Shown piece after piece: positions 18,043 through 26,488 of a stretch of DNA of 64,000 nucleotides. Source of the stretch: Marivita sp965656765 (lineage in GTDB: Bacteria; Pseudomonadota; Alphaproteobacteria; Rhodobacterales; Rhodobacteraceae). The stretch spans positions 1-64,000 of the forward strand of contig NZ_CBFHLV010000006.1 of assembly GCF_965656765.1 (NCBI RefSeq), in the 5' to 3' direction. The translations under genes were made by a program, and so were the position numbers. The number at the start of each line of letters is the position of its first letter. Position 1 is the first letter of the stretch. The notes under the pieces are model-generated. The model made no database searches. It saw only the letters and a list, made by a program, of their open reading frames with translations, and was not told the origin of the DNA.

Positions 18043-18834
18043 ATGAGGGACACCCCTGAACATGGAGTGCCGACACTTGGTGAAGTGTCAGTGGGCACGT
18101 TGCAAACGGCGTTAAAGCGCGGTTGGCAAGACTTGATCCGCGCGCCTGGATATGCGGTGGTCTTTGCCGGGTTTTACGTTCTTGCCGGGTGGGGCATTTC
18201 ATGGATCACTCTGTGGACGGGCACCACCTATTGGCTTGTTCTGGCTGCCATAGGGTTTCCACTGATCGGCCCATTTGCCGCGGTCGGATTTTACGAGGTC
18301 AGCCGCAAGTTGGAGCGTGGCGATCCACTGGTGCCGTCCGAGATCATGGGCGTGGTTCTATACCAGTCACGTAGGCAATTGCCGTCGATTTGCGCCATTA
18401 TTATCATGGTGTTTCTGTTCTGGTTCTTTCTGGCCCACATGATCTTTGCCCTGTTTCTGGGCCTCAGCACGATGACGAATGTGTCCAGCTCGTTTGACGT
18501 CTACCTGTCGACAAACGGTTTGATGATGCTGGGGGTCGGGAGTGTGGTTGGTGCGCTCTTCGCGATCTTGTTGTTCAACATAACGGTGATCGCGCTGCCT
18601 CTGTTGTTGGATCGCGAGGTCGATTTCGTAACGGCGATGATCACCTCGTTCCAATATGTGATGGCAAACCCAATGATTATGCTCGGCTGGGGGGCGTTTG
18701 TCGCTGTTGTGACCTTCGTTGCTTTAATCCCCGGGTTTCTGGGCCTGTTCGTCGCTCTGCCTTTGCTTGGGCATTCGACGTGGCACATTTACGACCAGGT
18801 GCGCACGCCGCCGATGGTGCTGGATCAGCCCTGA
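18043..18834 (+). CDS. DUF2189 family integral membrane protein
   Basis: The protein has 263 residues when started at the ATG at 18043, which has GGGAGG 5 bases upstream; an earlier ATG at 17965 lacks a ribosome site. About six hydrophobic helices are visible, including GYAVVFAGFYVLAGWGISWIT, AIIIMVFLFWFFLAHMIFAL and GAFVAVVTFVALIPGFLGL. The spacing, the FPLIGPFAAVGFYEVSRKLE motif and the conserved C-terminal GHSTWHIYD segment fit the DUF2189 family, common in alphaproteobacteria and of unknown function. It is convergent with the small 77-residue gene. Confidence 0.8.
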   Translation: MRDTPEHGVPTLGEVSVGTLQTALKRGWQDLIRAPGYAVVFAGFYVLAGWGISWITLWTGTTYWLVLAAIGFPLIGPFAAVGFYEVSRKLERGDPLVPSEIMGVVLYQSRRQLPSICAIIIMVFLFWFFLAHMIFALFLGLSTMTNVSSSFDVYLSTNGLMMLGVGSVVGALFAILLFNITVIALPLLLDREVDFVTAMITSFQYVMANPMIMLGWGAFVAVVTFVALIPGFLGLFVALPLLGHSTWHIYDQVRTPPMVLDQP

Positions 18835-18841
18835 CATCAGA

Positions 18842-19075
18842 TCAGTTTTCTATGGAGTGCGCGGTGTCTCGTCCCAAAGCGACCAGCGCATCCCGCAAGG
18901 CCCCAGCCCGGTTGTCACCGGCCTCGAGCGCAAAGACATAGGCATGGGTCAAATAGAACCCAGCCGCGTCTTGGCTCTCGGCGGTATCGGCGGCCTGATG
19001 GTATAGCTGGATTAGCGCATCTGTGTCGCCGCGATCATGCGCGTCTAACAAAGCCTGATGTAGGTGCTGGGTCAT
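18842..19075 (-). CDS. Small helical protein coupled to the Rieske oxygenase
   Basis: The ATG at 19075 overlaps the stop of the Rieske gene (ATGA), which implies translational coupling and fixes the start over the longer frame to 19126. The 77-residue product is acidic and helical (MTQHLHQALLDAHDRGDTD, then GFYLTHAYVFALEAGD), without cysteines or a signal peptide. It resembles a single TPR-like hairpin pair. I do not recognise a named family. A role as a partner or stability factor of the oxygenase is inference from the overlap alone. Confidence 0.75.
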   Translation of the reverse strand: MTQHLHQALLDAHDRGDTDALIQLYHQAADTAESQDAAGFYLTHAYVFALEAGDNRAGALRDALVALGRDTAHSIEN

Positions 19076-20220
19076 CCAACCTGACGGTGCTGTGCGATCC
19101 GGTTCGCAGCCCAGCGGTGGAAGCAATGGGTTGGGCCATCCATAGCAGGTGAAAACCGCCCACCGTCGAACCCGGGCGCGCGTCGTCCGCGCTGCATGCC
19201 TTCAACGACAAAGATGTCTTCCTCGAATACCTCTTTCCATTGCGCCGCATTTTTACGGCGCAAGGTATCGTCGGTCTCGGGCGTCGCATAGTACAGATGA
19301 ACATGCTCTTCCGTGCGACCAGGACCTTCGGGGCGCAAGATAATCGCAAAGCTATGGTCGCGGTGCACACCCAGCATGACATTGGGATAAACCGACAGGT
19401 ATTCCGCACCTGCATCCCACTGCGCATCAAGGTCTGCGAAATCCGGAAAGCTGGCACCCGTTTCGTTACGCAATTGACGATAGACTAGGGTGCCTTGGCC
19501 GGATGCCATACCATCCTGTTCGATGTTGTAATGATCCTCGAGCCGCGAATAGCTGTTTAACCCGGGATGCACCCACGGCAGGTGATAACTCTCGCAATAG
19601 TTCTCAATAGCCAGCTTCCAGTTACCATTCACGGCAAGCGTAAACCGGCTGTCCGCTCCGCCGTGGTGCTGTGGTTGATCGAATTCGGCCCAACGGGTGA
19701 TCACATCTGCCATTGCCACCTCGAAATCGGGGGCTTTGCCGGAAAGGTTGATCCAAACTACGTCGCGCCAGATATGGCTGCGCACTTCAATCAGGCCAAG
19801 TGTGGTGCGATCCACGTCCTTGTGTGAATTGAAACCCGGGCCGCCGACATGCGGTGTCGCGACAAGCTGGCCTTGTGTGCTGTAGCACCAAGAATGGTAG
19901 GGGCAGCGGATAGCCCCTTCGATCTTGCGGGGCTCTTCGACCAGAATCATGCCCCGATGACGACAGATGTTCTGGAAGACCCTAACAGCGTTGTCGCGCC
20001 CACGGATCAGCAACAGCGGAATATCCAGAAAGGTGATAGGAAGAGCATCGCCGATTTCGGGTACGTCAGCAGCCACCGCCAATCCAGCCCAGCCGGCGCC
20101 GAACAAGGCATCTCGTTCTTCGGCAAACATGGCCGGATCAGTGTAGTGAGCATTGGGCAAGCCCCGCGCCTGTGCGGTCGGTTTCTGCACGTCTGCAAGT
20201 ATGGGATCCAGTACCGTCAT
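19072..20220 (-). CDS. Rieske non-haem iron oxygenase, alpha subunit (quaternary-ammonium type)
   Basis: A 382-residue ring-hydroxylating-type oxygenase. The start is the ATG at 20220, with GGAGG 6 bases upstream. The Rieske [2Fe-2S] ligands are Cys86-x-His88 and Cys106-x2-His109 (CPYHSW). The mononuclear iron site shows NYCESYHLPWVH, with His213 and His218. The residue that bridges Rieske and iron centres in neighbouring subunits appears to be Glu210 rather than the usual Asp; this Glu is also found in carnitine oxygenase CntA and choline/betaine monooxygenases, which suggests a quaternary amine substrate. No reductase gene lies nearby. It follows an XRE regulator gene and overlaps the 77-residue gene. 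Confidence 0.85.
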   Translation of the reverse strand: MTVLDPILADVQKPTAQARGLPNAHYTDPAMFAEERDALFGAGWAGLAVAADVPEIGDALPITFLDIPLLLIRGRDNAVRVFQNICRHRGMILVEEPRKIEGAIRCPYHSWCYSTQGQLVATPHVGGPGFNSHKDVDRTTLGLIEVRSHIWRDVVWINLSGKAPDFEVAMADVITRWAEFDQPQHHGGADSRFTLAVNGNWKLAIENYCESYHLPWVHPGLNSYSRLEDHYNIEQDGMASGQGTLVYRQLRNETGASFPDFADLDAQWDAGAEYLSVYPNVMLGVHRDHSFAIILRPEGPGRTEEHVHLYYATPETDDTLRRKNAAQWKEVFEEDIFVVEGMQRGRRAPGFDGGRFSPAMDGPTHCFHRWAANRIAQHRQVG

Positions 20221-20322
20221 CACTGCCTCCGAACATGTGGTGACGCTGAAGATGCTGCACGTTCCGTAACCGGTCGCGTCAAATCGCGACACAAACGGAC
20301 GTCTACCGACCCGCGTCACGGC

Positions 20323-21117
20323 TCAAATAAATGGTGCATCGATCCGCAGTTGATTGCGCTCGTATGTGTCAAGTTTGTCTGCTGACAGAAATCCTGATGT
20401 ACGCGCGGCTGCGCGCACTTCGGCACCAGTCGTTCCCAAATGTTTGTAGACCAACCGCGTGATCCGCGATCCGGTGACGTTTTCCCGGACGGTACGGGCG
20501 GTATAGCCGACCCAATAATTGTTCCGGAAAGATGGCACTTGGGTCAAGTAATTGAACGAAGTGGTCATGGTGTTGCGCCGACTGACCAAGCCGGCCACGC
20601 CGCCTTCCTGCGCCAGTAGAACGCCGCGAAACTCCCGGCTAATGGCATCGTTCGGCAACCCCTGTTGCACCATTGCATTCTTGGGTTCATAGCCGCGCAG
20701 AAAGGTTGCACCGTCCTTCCGATAGACATAAACCAAGCCTTGTACGAACAATGCGTCGTCCAGAAAACTACGGCGTACAAACTTGTAAAAGCCTGCAGGA
20801 AAACTTGTCTCCTGCAATTGTTCAATGCCACCCGACAGGAAATCACTGATTTCTGGATGGCCCAGTAATGATTTCGAATTTGTTCCGATATCAGAAAGGG
20901 GCTCTAGAATGATGCGGGCATCGACGTTGAAATATTGGCAAATACGAAACAGAACATCCGGTCGCGGAAAGCTTTCGCCTGACAGGTATCTGTTAAACTG
21001 TGTCCGGTTGATCCCAAGATCACGACACAGCGCAGAAATCGACCCAGTTGTTTTGGCCAATTCACGAAGATTGGCACCTAGCGTGTTGCGCAATTCAGAA
21101 GGTGTGGGGCGGTTCAC
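20323..21117 (-). CDS. XRE-family DNA-binding regulator with unknown C-terminal domain
   Basis: The N-terminal 70 residues form a helix-turn-helix: LCRDLGINRTQFNRYLSGESFPRPDVLFRICQYFNV is split here into CRDLGINRTQFNRYLSG and PRPDVLFRICQYFNV. The remaining ~190 residues are beta-rich and aromatic and may sense a ligand; I cannot name the fold. It lies 102 bases upstream of the Rieske oxygenase on the same strand, so it is a plausible regulator of that gene. About 270 bases upstream hold no gene I trust, only a doubtful 74-residue frame at 21139. Confidence 0.75.
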   Translation of the reverse strand: MNRPTPSELRNTLGANLRELAKTTGSISALCRDLGINRTQFNRYLSGESFPRPDVLFRICQYFNVDARIILEPLSDIGTNSKSLLGHPEISDFLSGGIEQLQETSFPAGFYKFVRRSFLDDALFVQGLVYVYRKDGATFLRGYEPKNAMVQQGLPNDAISREFRGVLLAQEGGVAGLVSRRNTMTTSFNYLTQVPSFRNNYWVGYTARTVRENVTGSRITRLVYKHLGTTGAEVRAAARTSGFLSADKLDTYERNQLRIDAPFI

Positions 21118-21388
21118 GTTTAACGGGTATCACTTTTAATGATTAAATCTTTACGCGCTTTTCTTAGAACAGATCGAGCTTACGGCGTACACATGGATCC
21201 AACCTTGGCAATTTGCAAATCACAACAATTCATACGTCATGTGATGCCAAACGGCAGCAGGAGTGACGCTAAACGGCGTCAGTTGTGGGGTGTGCTGACA
21301 CAAGAATTTTGCCCGCGATGCACAGTTCAGGATGTCGCAGCATTAAAAAAATTAACACATTAGGGCTCTAAGATGGGGAACCTTTGAT

Positions 21389-21763
21389 ATGAAACCGCAG
21401 AATATGTTCGGTGTGGTGTTGTGGTCAGACGCGGCAGCGCAAAAGGCTGTTATTTGGTGCGAAGACCAAGGCGAACTTGCATATTACACACCAGGTGACG
21501 GAAGCATTCATGACGCGCCTGCGCTAGATGCAGGTGATCTCATCCAATTTGATGTGGTCGTGCAAGAAAACGTTCGAAAAGCCCGTAATCCGCAGGTGCT
21601 GATGCCATCGCATTCGCCTGACTTACCGGAGAAACTGCGCGCAGGTCAGCCGGATGTTGCGCACAAAGCGGCTGTTACGCCCGTTAAAAGCTCACCAAAG
21701 GTCGTTGAATTGTCTCAGTATTTTGACATTTCTGCACAGCCAAAACTGGCGTGCTCCGGGTAA
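21389..21763 (+). CDS. Small protein with cold-shock-like (OB) N-terminal region
   Basis: The product has 124 residues. Residues 7-70 (GVVLWSDAAAQKAVIWCEDQG, then GDLIQFDVV) resemble a diverged cold-shock/OB domain, where a GxVxWxD start and the strand pattern are recognisable but the RNP1 and RNP2 aromatic motifs are weak. A polar linker follows, then a C-terminal tail with no recognisable motif. It is most similar in style to alphaproteobacterial cold-shock-like hypothetical proteins. The ATG follows GGGGAA at 5-8 bases. A hairpin terminator follows. Function is unknown. Confidence 0.6.
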   Translation: MKPQNMFGVVLWSDAAAQKAVIWCEDQGELAYYTPGDGSIHDAPALDAGDLIQFDVVVQENVRKARNPQVLMPSHSPDLPEKLRAGQPDVAHKAAVTPVKSSPKVVELSQYFDISAQPKLACSG

Positions 21764-21789
21764 CGTTGTCATACCGGGATGATGTGTCG

Positions 21790-21806
21790 GGGGGCTTTCA
21801 GCCCCC
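21790..21806. terminator. Hairpin between convergent genes
   Basis: GGGGGCT (21790-21796) pairs with AGCCCCC (21800-21806), with a TTC loop. It lies between the cold-shock-like gene and the end of ilvH, so it may serve both directions. No long T run follows on either side, so strength is uncertain. Confidence 0.55.
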
Positions 21807-21824
21807 AGTCACTTTCATTTGATG

Positions 21825-22385
21825 TCAGACGCCGCGGGACAATGCGGCAACGCCGGTGCGCGCCACTTCGACGAGTCCTAACGGACGCATCAGGTCTACA
21901 AACGCGTCAACCTTCTCGGGCGTACCGGTGATCTGAAATACAAAGCTCTCCAGCGTGCTGTCCACCACCTGCGCGCGGAAGATGTCAGCAAGGCGCAAGG
22001 CTTCGACCCGCTTGTCGCCGGATCCTTCAACCTTGATCAGCGCCAATTCCCGTTCAACTGACCCGCCTTCGACGGTGAGATCATGCACCTCGTGCACAGG
22101 TACGATACGGCCAAGCTGTGCTTTGATCTGTTCGATCACCTGCGGCGTTCCAGTTGTCACGATGGTGATGCGGCTGGTGTGTCCGGCGTGATCTACTTCG
22201 GCAACCGTCAGGCTGTCGATGTTGTAGCCACGACCTGAAAACAGGCCGATCACCCGTGCCAGCACACCTGGCTCATTGTCGACCAGAACGGCAAGGGTGT
22301 GAGTTTCCTGCACATCGGAAAACGTTGGGCGCAGATTGTAGGCTGAATGCTTGGTCGAGCCTTTTTTGATGTTCAGTGGAGACAT
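21825..22385 (-). CDS. ilvH: Acetolactate synthase small (regulatory) subunit
   Basis: The regulatory subunit that confers valine feedback inhibition on acetohydroxyacid synthase. Its 186 residues begin with an ACT domain (TLAVLVDNEPGVLARVIGLFSGRGYNI). A second ACT-like domain follows (LALIKVEG, then VDSTLESFVFQITG). The size is normal for an IlvH. It lies 114 bases downstream of ilvI on the same strand, so the two subunits are in one operon under the same attenuator. Confidence 0.95.
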   Translation of the reverse strand: MSPLNIKKGSTKHSAYNLRPTFSDVQETHTLAVLVDNEPGVLARVIGLFSGRGYNIDSLTVAEVDHAGHTSRITIVTTGTPQVIEQIKAQLGRIVPVHEVHDLTVEGGSVERELALIKVEGSGDKRVEALRLADIFRAQVVDSTLESFVFQITGTPEKVDAFVDLMRPLGLVEVARTGVAALSRGV

Positions 22386-22499
22386 GATCTTCTTCTTTTT
22401 CCAAATATGCCGGGGGTGTGGGGGCTGGCCCCCACTGAAAGGACGGTGTGTGCGGGCTGGCCCCCCACGGATCAGGCCGGGCTAAACCGGCCCAAAGCC

Positions 22500-24254
22500 T
22501 TACACCATCACCGCGCCTTTGGTGCCGATAGCATCCTTGGTGCTGGCTTCACCCAGAAGCATCTTGTTGTGTGGCTCGCCCGACGGGATCATCGGGAAGC
22601 AGTTCTCATGTTTTTCGACCAGGCAGTCAAAAATGACCGGTCCGTCGTAGTCCAGCATTTCCATGATTGCATCATCAAGATCTGCCGGATCTTGGCAAAG
22701 GATACCCTTGCACCCAAACGCCTCGGCCAGCTTTACGAAATCGGGCAGGGCTTCTGACCAGGATTGCGAATAGCGTTCGCCGTGCAACAATTCCTGCCAT
22801 TGGCGCACCATGCCCAAACGTTCATTGTTCAGGATGAACTGTTTGACTGGCAGGCGGTATTGTACTGCTGTGCCCATCTCTTGCATGTTCATCAGCCACG
22901 ACGCTTCACCGGCCACGTTGATGACCAGCGCGTCTGGGTGCGCAACCTGCACGCCAATAGATGCCGGCGTGCCGTATCCCATTGTGCCAAGACCGCCCGA
23001 AGTCATCCAGCGGTTTGGATCTTCAAACCCAAGGTACTGCGCAGCCCACATCTGGTGTTGGCCCACTTCGGTGGTGATGTACCGATCACGGCCCTTGGTC
23101 AGTTGCTCAAGCCGATCAAGCGCATATTGCGGACGGATGGCCTTGCCCGACGGCTTATACTTGAGGCAATCAACTGCGCGCCATTGGTCGATCTGGGCCC
23201 ACCATTTGCGCAAGGCTTCGCTGTTGACCTTGCGACCGCGCGCTTTCCAGACCTTGAGGATATCTTCGAGCACATGACCTACATCGCCGATGATCGGCAT
23301 GTCTGTCTTGATGACCTTGTTGATCGAGCTGGGATCAATGTCGATATGCGCCTTCTTTGACTTAGGGCTGAAGGCATCCAGACGCCCGGTGATCCGGTCG
23401 TCAAAACGGGCACCGATATTGATCATCAGATCGCATCCATGCATCGCAAGGTTGGCCTCGTAAAGGCCATGCATCCCCAGCATGCCCAACCAATGCTTGC
23501 CCGACGCTGGATATGCGCCAAGGCCCATCAGGGTCGAGGTGATTGGCATGCCTGTCGCTTCGACCAATTCACGCAGCAACTGGCTTGCGCCAGGGCCCGA
23601 ATTGATGACGCCGCCGCCTGTATAGAAGACCGGACGCTCGGCTGTCTCGATCGCTTCGACCAGCTGAGTGATGGTCTCCATGTCGCCTTTGACCTGTGGC
23701 TGGTAATGGCTGACTTTGGCTTTGGTCTTTTCAGTGTATTCGCCTGTCGCGAATTGAACATCCTTTGGAATGTCCACCAGAACAGGGCCTGGGCGGCCGG
23801 TTGTGGCCACATGAAAGGCTTCGTGGAGAACGCCTGACAGAGCGTCGGTGTCTTTGACCAGCCAGTTGTGCTTGGTGCAGGGGCGCGTGATGCCTACAGT
23901 GTCGGCTTCCTGAAACGCGTCCGAGCCGATCATAAAGGTCGGAACCTGTCCTGTAAGGACAACAATCGGGATGCTGTCCATCAACGCATCGGTCAATCCG
24001 GTCACTGCGTTTGTCGCACCGGGGCCAGAGGTTACCAGAACCACACCGGGCTTGCCGGTTGCGCGGGCATAGCCCTCGGCGGCGTGCACCGCGCCTTGTT
24101 CGTGACGAACAAGGTAATGGCGAATGCCATTCTGTTGAAAAATCTCGTCGTAAATCGGTAGCACAGCGCCACCGGGATACCCGAATACTGTGTCCACACC
24201 CTGATCCTTCAGGGCTTGAACTACCATTTTCGCTCCGGTCATTTGACGTGTCAT
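22500..24254 (-). CDS. ilvI: Acetolactate synthase large (catalytic) subunit
   Basis: ThDP- and FAD-dependent enzyme that makes 2-acetolactate or 2-aceto-2-hydroxybutyrate, the first common step to valine, leucine and isoleucine. The protein has 584 residues. The N-terminal domain has GYPGGAVLPIYD and the ThDP-activating Glu in RHEQGAVHAAEGYARATG, then GPGATN. The C-terminal ThDP/metal site is in the GYGTPASIG region. A GGAG site precedes ATG 24254. About 90 bases upstream are a leader peptide and terminator that predict attenuation by branched-chain amino-acid supply. Confidence 0.96.
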   Translation of the reverse strand: MTRQMTGAKMVVQALKDQGVDTVFGYPGGAVLPIYDEIFQQNGIRHYLVRHEQGAVHAAEGYARATGKPGVVLVTSGPGATNAVTGLTDALMDSIPIVVLTGQVPTFMIGSDAFQEADTVGITRPCTKHNWLVKDTDALSGVLHEAFHVATTGRPGPVLVDIPKDVQFATGEYTEKTKAKVSHYQPQVKGDMETITQLVEAIETAERPVFYTGGGVINSGPGASQLLRELVEATGMPITSTLMGLGAYPASGKHWLGMLGMHGLYEANLAMHGCDLMINIGARFDDRITGRLDAFSPKSKKAHIDIDPSSINKVIKTDMPIIGDVGHVLEDILKVWKARGRKVNSEALRKWWAQIDQWRAVDCLKYKPSGKAIRPQYALDRLEQLTKGRDRYITTEVGQHQMWAAQYLGFEDPNRWMTSGGLGTMGYGTPASIGVQVAHPDALVINVAGEASWLMNMQEMGTAVQYRLPVKQFILNNERLGMVRQWQELLHGERYSQSWSEALPDFVKLAEAFGCKGILCQDPADLDDAIMEMLDYDGPVIFDCLVEKHENCFPMIPSGEPHNKMLLGEASTKDAIGTKGAVMV

Positions 24255-24293
24255 CGCTTTGCTCCGTTTACAGACACTTCTGTTCGTTACGCG

Positions 24294-24362
24294 AAAAAAA
24301 ACCCCCGCTTTTCAGTCGGGGGCGCATGGGATCGTATTTGGTTCCGTTACCGGCCCATGCGC
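24294..24362 (-). promoter_or_regulatory. Attenuator of the ilvIH operon: terminator plus competing hairpin
   Basis: On the minus strand a GCGCATGGG (24362-24354) pairs with CCCATGCGC (24330-24322). Next comes CCCCCG (24322-24317) pairing with CGGGGG (24307-24302), followed by eight T residues (24301-24294). The first arm overlaps the end of the leader peptide, so ribosome position can affect which hairpin forms. This is the layout of classical leader-peptide attenuation. The exact antiterminator pairing is not resolved here. Confidence 0.8.
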
Positions 24363-24394
24363 GCTTTCTCTACAATGACTAGGACGTGTGCCAT
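24347..24394 (-). CDS. ilv operon leader peptide (15 residues)
   Basis: The frame from ATG 24394 reads MAHVLVIVEKARMGR and stops. Residues 4-8 are V-L-V-I-V, a run of all three branched-chain amino acids, exactly as expected for ribosome stalling when their charged tRNAs are scarce. The stop falls just before the attenuator hairpin partner arm. No strong Shine-Dalgarno is seen. The sequence is too short to have homology evidence, so the case rests on composition and position. Confidence 0.75.
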   Translation of the reverse strand: MAHVLVIVEKARMGR

Positions 24395-24688
24395 GTTGGC
24401 TCATTTTCGCGTGGCGGGACATTATGGCGGCCAAACGGGGGCGTCAACATCGAAAACCAAGAAAAAAGTACTTCAAAGCAAGATTTTCTTGTCACTTATT
24501 ACCATTTATAGCTGTCGAATTGAAATTTCCGGAAAATCACCAGCGTTTTGTGCCGCTTTTTTGCTGATTCACCGTGATGCAAACACATTGGATGTGCGTT
24601 CGCGCGCGAAGATGAGAATTGCATGTGACGTAAGGCGCTCCTTAAAGTGAACCAATCAGTTCACCTATTGCGCCGACCGGAGGCATTG

Positions 24689-24982
24689 ATGCTGGGAAAA
24701 CGAAATATGCGGGCGCGGGCCTTTTCGACATGCCACGCGGCGATATTGGCGGGCTTTATCGTTGTTGCGCACATCATGGGCTTTTCCAAGTCCGGGGATG
24801 ACATGCACCTCTCGGACCAAAACGTTGTTTCGCCCATTTATGATGGCGCACCTCTCATCTGTATGGCGTCTGAGAATGCATCATCCGGTCATCATACATG
24901 CGCTTTATTTGTAAAGACCGACGCGCACCAAGGATCAGCTAGCGCCGCAACCTTCATTTGGCGCTTTGGTGTTCGCCTTTAG
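24689..24982 (+). CDS. Small membrane-anchored or secreted protein of unknown function
   Basis: The ATG at 24689 has GGAGG 5 bases upstream, so it is preferred over an ATG at 24647. The 97-residue product starts with a basic stretch (MLGKRNMRAR), then a hydrophobic segment (HAAILAGFIVVAHIMGF) and a polar tail with cysteines in LICMAS and HHTCALF. No family is recognised. The surrounding 24395-24688 and 24983-25276 stretches hold no gene I can support and are AT-rich for this window. It could be a real orphan or a chance frame. Confidence 0.45.
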   Translation: MLGKRNMRARAFSTCHAAILAGFIVVAHIMGFSKSGDDMHLSDQNVVSPIYDGAPLICMASENASSGHHTCALFVKTDAHQGSASAATFIWRFGVRL

Positions 24983-25276
24983 CGCGAATTGGGTTATTCA
25001 GGATCACCCGTTTTGCGGCGAACCATTTGCAATGCGTGAACCAACCGCCAAGAATTAAGGTGTTCTGCTGCTTCATCAAGTCTTAAGGTGTGTAATCAGA
25101 AGAAGCCGGAAAAATAGAAGAAAATCTGCTATTTGTGCCTAAAATTTATACGCATGTAAGCGCAGTTAATTATTTGCATTCAAAATTTTTTCTGATTACC
25201 GTCCGTCCCACTAAATGATCCGCGCAAACAGCGGACTGGCTGTTTTTGTGCATCCAAAACTCAGGGGAGGAAATAC
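24983..25276 (+). other. Non-coding region upstream of the TRAP operon
   Basis: I see no gene here. The segment is AT-rich, with runs such as AAAATAGAAGAAAAT and TTAATTATTTGC that contrast with the GC-rich genes, and it ends in a CAGGGGAGGAAATAC ribosome site for the TRAP binding protein. It probably contains the TRAP promoter, but no specific operator is recognised. Confidence 0.5.
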
Positions 25277-26362
25277 ATGGATCGTCGTTCATTCTTGCGG
25301 ACGTCTACTGTTGGCGCAGGGGCCGCGGCAGCGACCACGCTGGCTGCACCAGCAATTGCTCAAGGCAACCGTACACTGACATTGGTCACTTCGGTGCCTG
25401 ACGGCTTTGCGATCTTCGATGACGCGGCACAGCTCGCAATCGACTACATCACAACGATGACGGACGGCGCTTTGTCGTTCAACAAAATGTCCGCAGGCTC
25501 GCTCGTTGGCGCGTTCGAAGTGTTCGACGCCGTGTCCTCGGGGCAGGCCGACGTGTATCACTCGGCAGAATATTACTTCCTCAACCAGCACCCGGCTTTC
25601 GCATTCTTCACATCCGTGCCGTTCGGCATGACTGCGCAGGAAATGGCGAACTGGTATTATCGTCGTGGCGGTCAGGAACTGCATGACGAGCTGTCCGGTC
25701 TCTTTGGCCTCAAGCCTTTGATGGTTGGTCAGACAGCCATGCAGCCGGGCGGTTGGTTCAACAAAGAAATCAACTCGGTCGAAGACCTGCAGGGTTTGCG
25801 TTTCCGCATGCCGGGTCAAGGTGGTCAGGTGCTTGGTCGCCTCGGCGCATCCGTTCAGAACATTCCAGGCGGCGAAATCTACCAGGCGCTTGCGTCCGGC
25901 CAGATCGACGGTGCGGAATGGATCGGACCTTACGCAGACGAGCGTATGGGCTTCCAGGAAGTGACCAACCTTTACTACACATCGGGCTTCCACGAGCCGG
26001 GCTCGACCCTGTCGATGGTGTTCAACCAAGAGATCTGGGACTCGCTTTCGCCGTTGCACCAGAACATCTGTAAGATCGCATGTGAGGCTGCACACGCGCA
26101 GAACACAGCACTGACACTTGCTGAAAACGGCGCGGCGCTGGCTCGTTTGCAGGCTGGCGGCGTTCAGACACGCGAATTCCCGGATGAAGTCTGGGATGCG
26201 TTTGGTTCTGCTGCGGCAGAGGTTCGCGAAGAGAACATGAGCGATCCAATGTATGCGAAAATCGCTGAGAGCTATTTTGCGTCGATGGCAGAATCGGCCG
26301 GATGGTACGAGATTGCCGATGGCGAATTCATGCGTCAGCGTAACCGCGTAAACGCGGGCTAA
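25277..26362 (+). CDS. TRAP transporter substrate-binding protein (DctP family, TakP-like)
   Basis: The protein has 361 residues. A Tat signal peptide is visible (twin arginine in MDRRSFLRT, cleavage after PAIAQ), so the folded protein is exported. The mature domain has the DctP-family pattern, including GGWFNKEINSVEDLQGL and a PGGEIYQAL-x8-IDGAEWIGP segment. The whole resembles TakP, which binds 2-oxo acids in Rhodobacter sphaeroides, but other organic acids are possible. It is the first gene of a three-gene TRAP cluster, and a strong hairpin follows it. Confidence 0.9.
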   Translation: MDRRSFLRTSTVGAGAAAATTLAAPAIAQGNRTLTLVTSVPDGFAIFDDAAQLAIDYITTMTDGALSFNKMSAGSLVGAFEVFDAVSSGQADVYHSAEYYFLNQHPAFAFFTSVPFGMTAQEMANWYYRRGGQELHDELSGLFGLKPLMVGQTAMQPGGWFNKEINSVEDLQGLRFRMPGQGGQVLGRLGASVQNIPGGEIYQALASGQIDGAEWIGPYADERMGFQEVTNLYYTSGFHEPGSTLSMVFNQEIWDSLSPLHQNICKIACEAAHAQNTALTLAENGAALARLQAGGVQTREFPDEVWDAFGSAAAEVREENMSDPMYAKIAESYFASMAESAGWYEIADGEFMRQRNRVNAG

Positions 26363-26386
26363 TCTGCCACTTGCAGAAATGATACT

Positions 26387-26422
26387 GGCCTCGCCCGCCC
26401 CAATATCGGGGCGGGCGGGGCC
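26387..26422 (+). terminator. Strong intercistronic hairpin in the TRAP operon
   Basis: GGCCTCGCCCGCCCC (26387-26401) pairs with GGGGCGGGCGGGGCC (26408-26422) around a 6-base loop, with one G-T wobble. Only three T follow, so it is probably a partial terminator or an mRNA 3' stabiliser that keeps the binding protein more abundant than the permease, as is common in transporter operons. Confidence 0.7.
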
Positions 26423-26488
26423 TTTCGACCAAAGTGACCATGATCGCCGTGTCCGTAGTGCGGGCCGCGTGTCGGGGGGACAATCCGA

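Noticed and set aside
21139..21363. 74-residue frame between the XRE regulator and the cold-shock-like gene
   Set aside because: No ribosome site, no motif and no match; likely chance.
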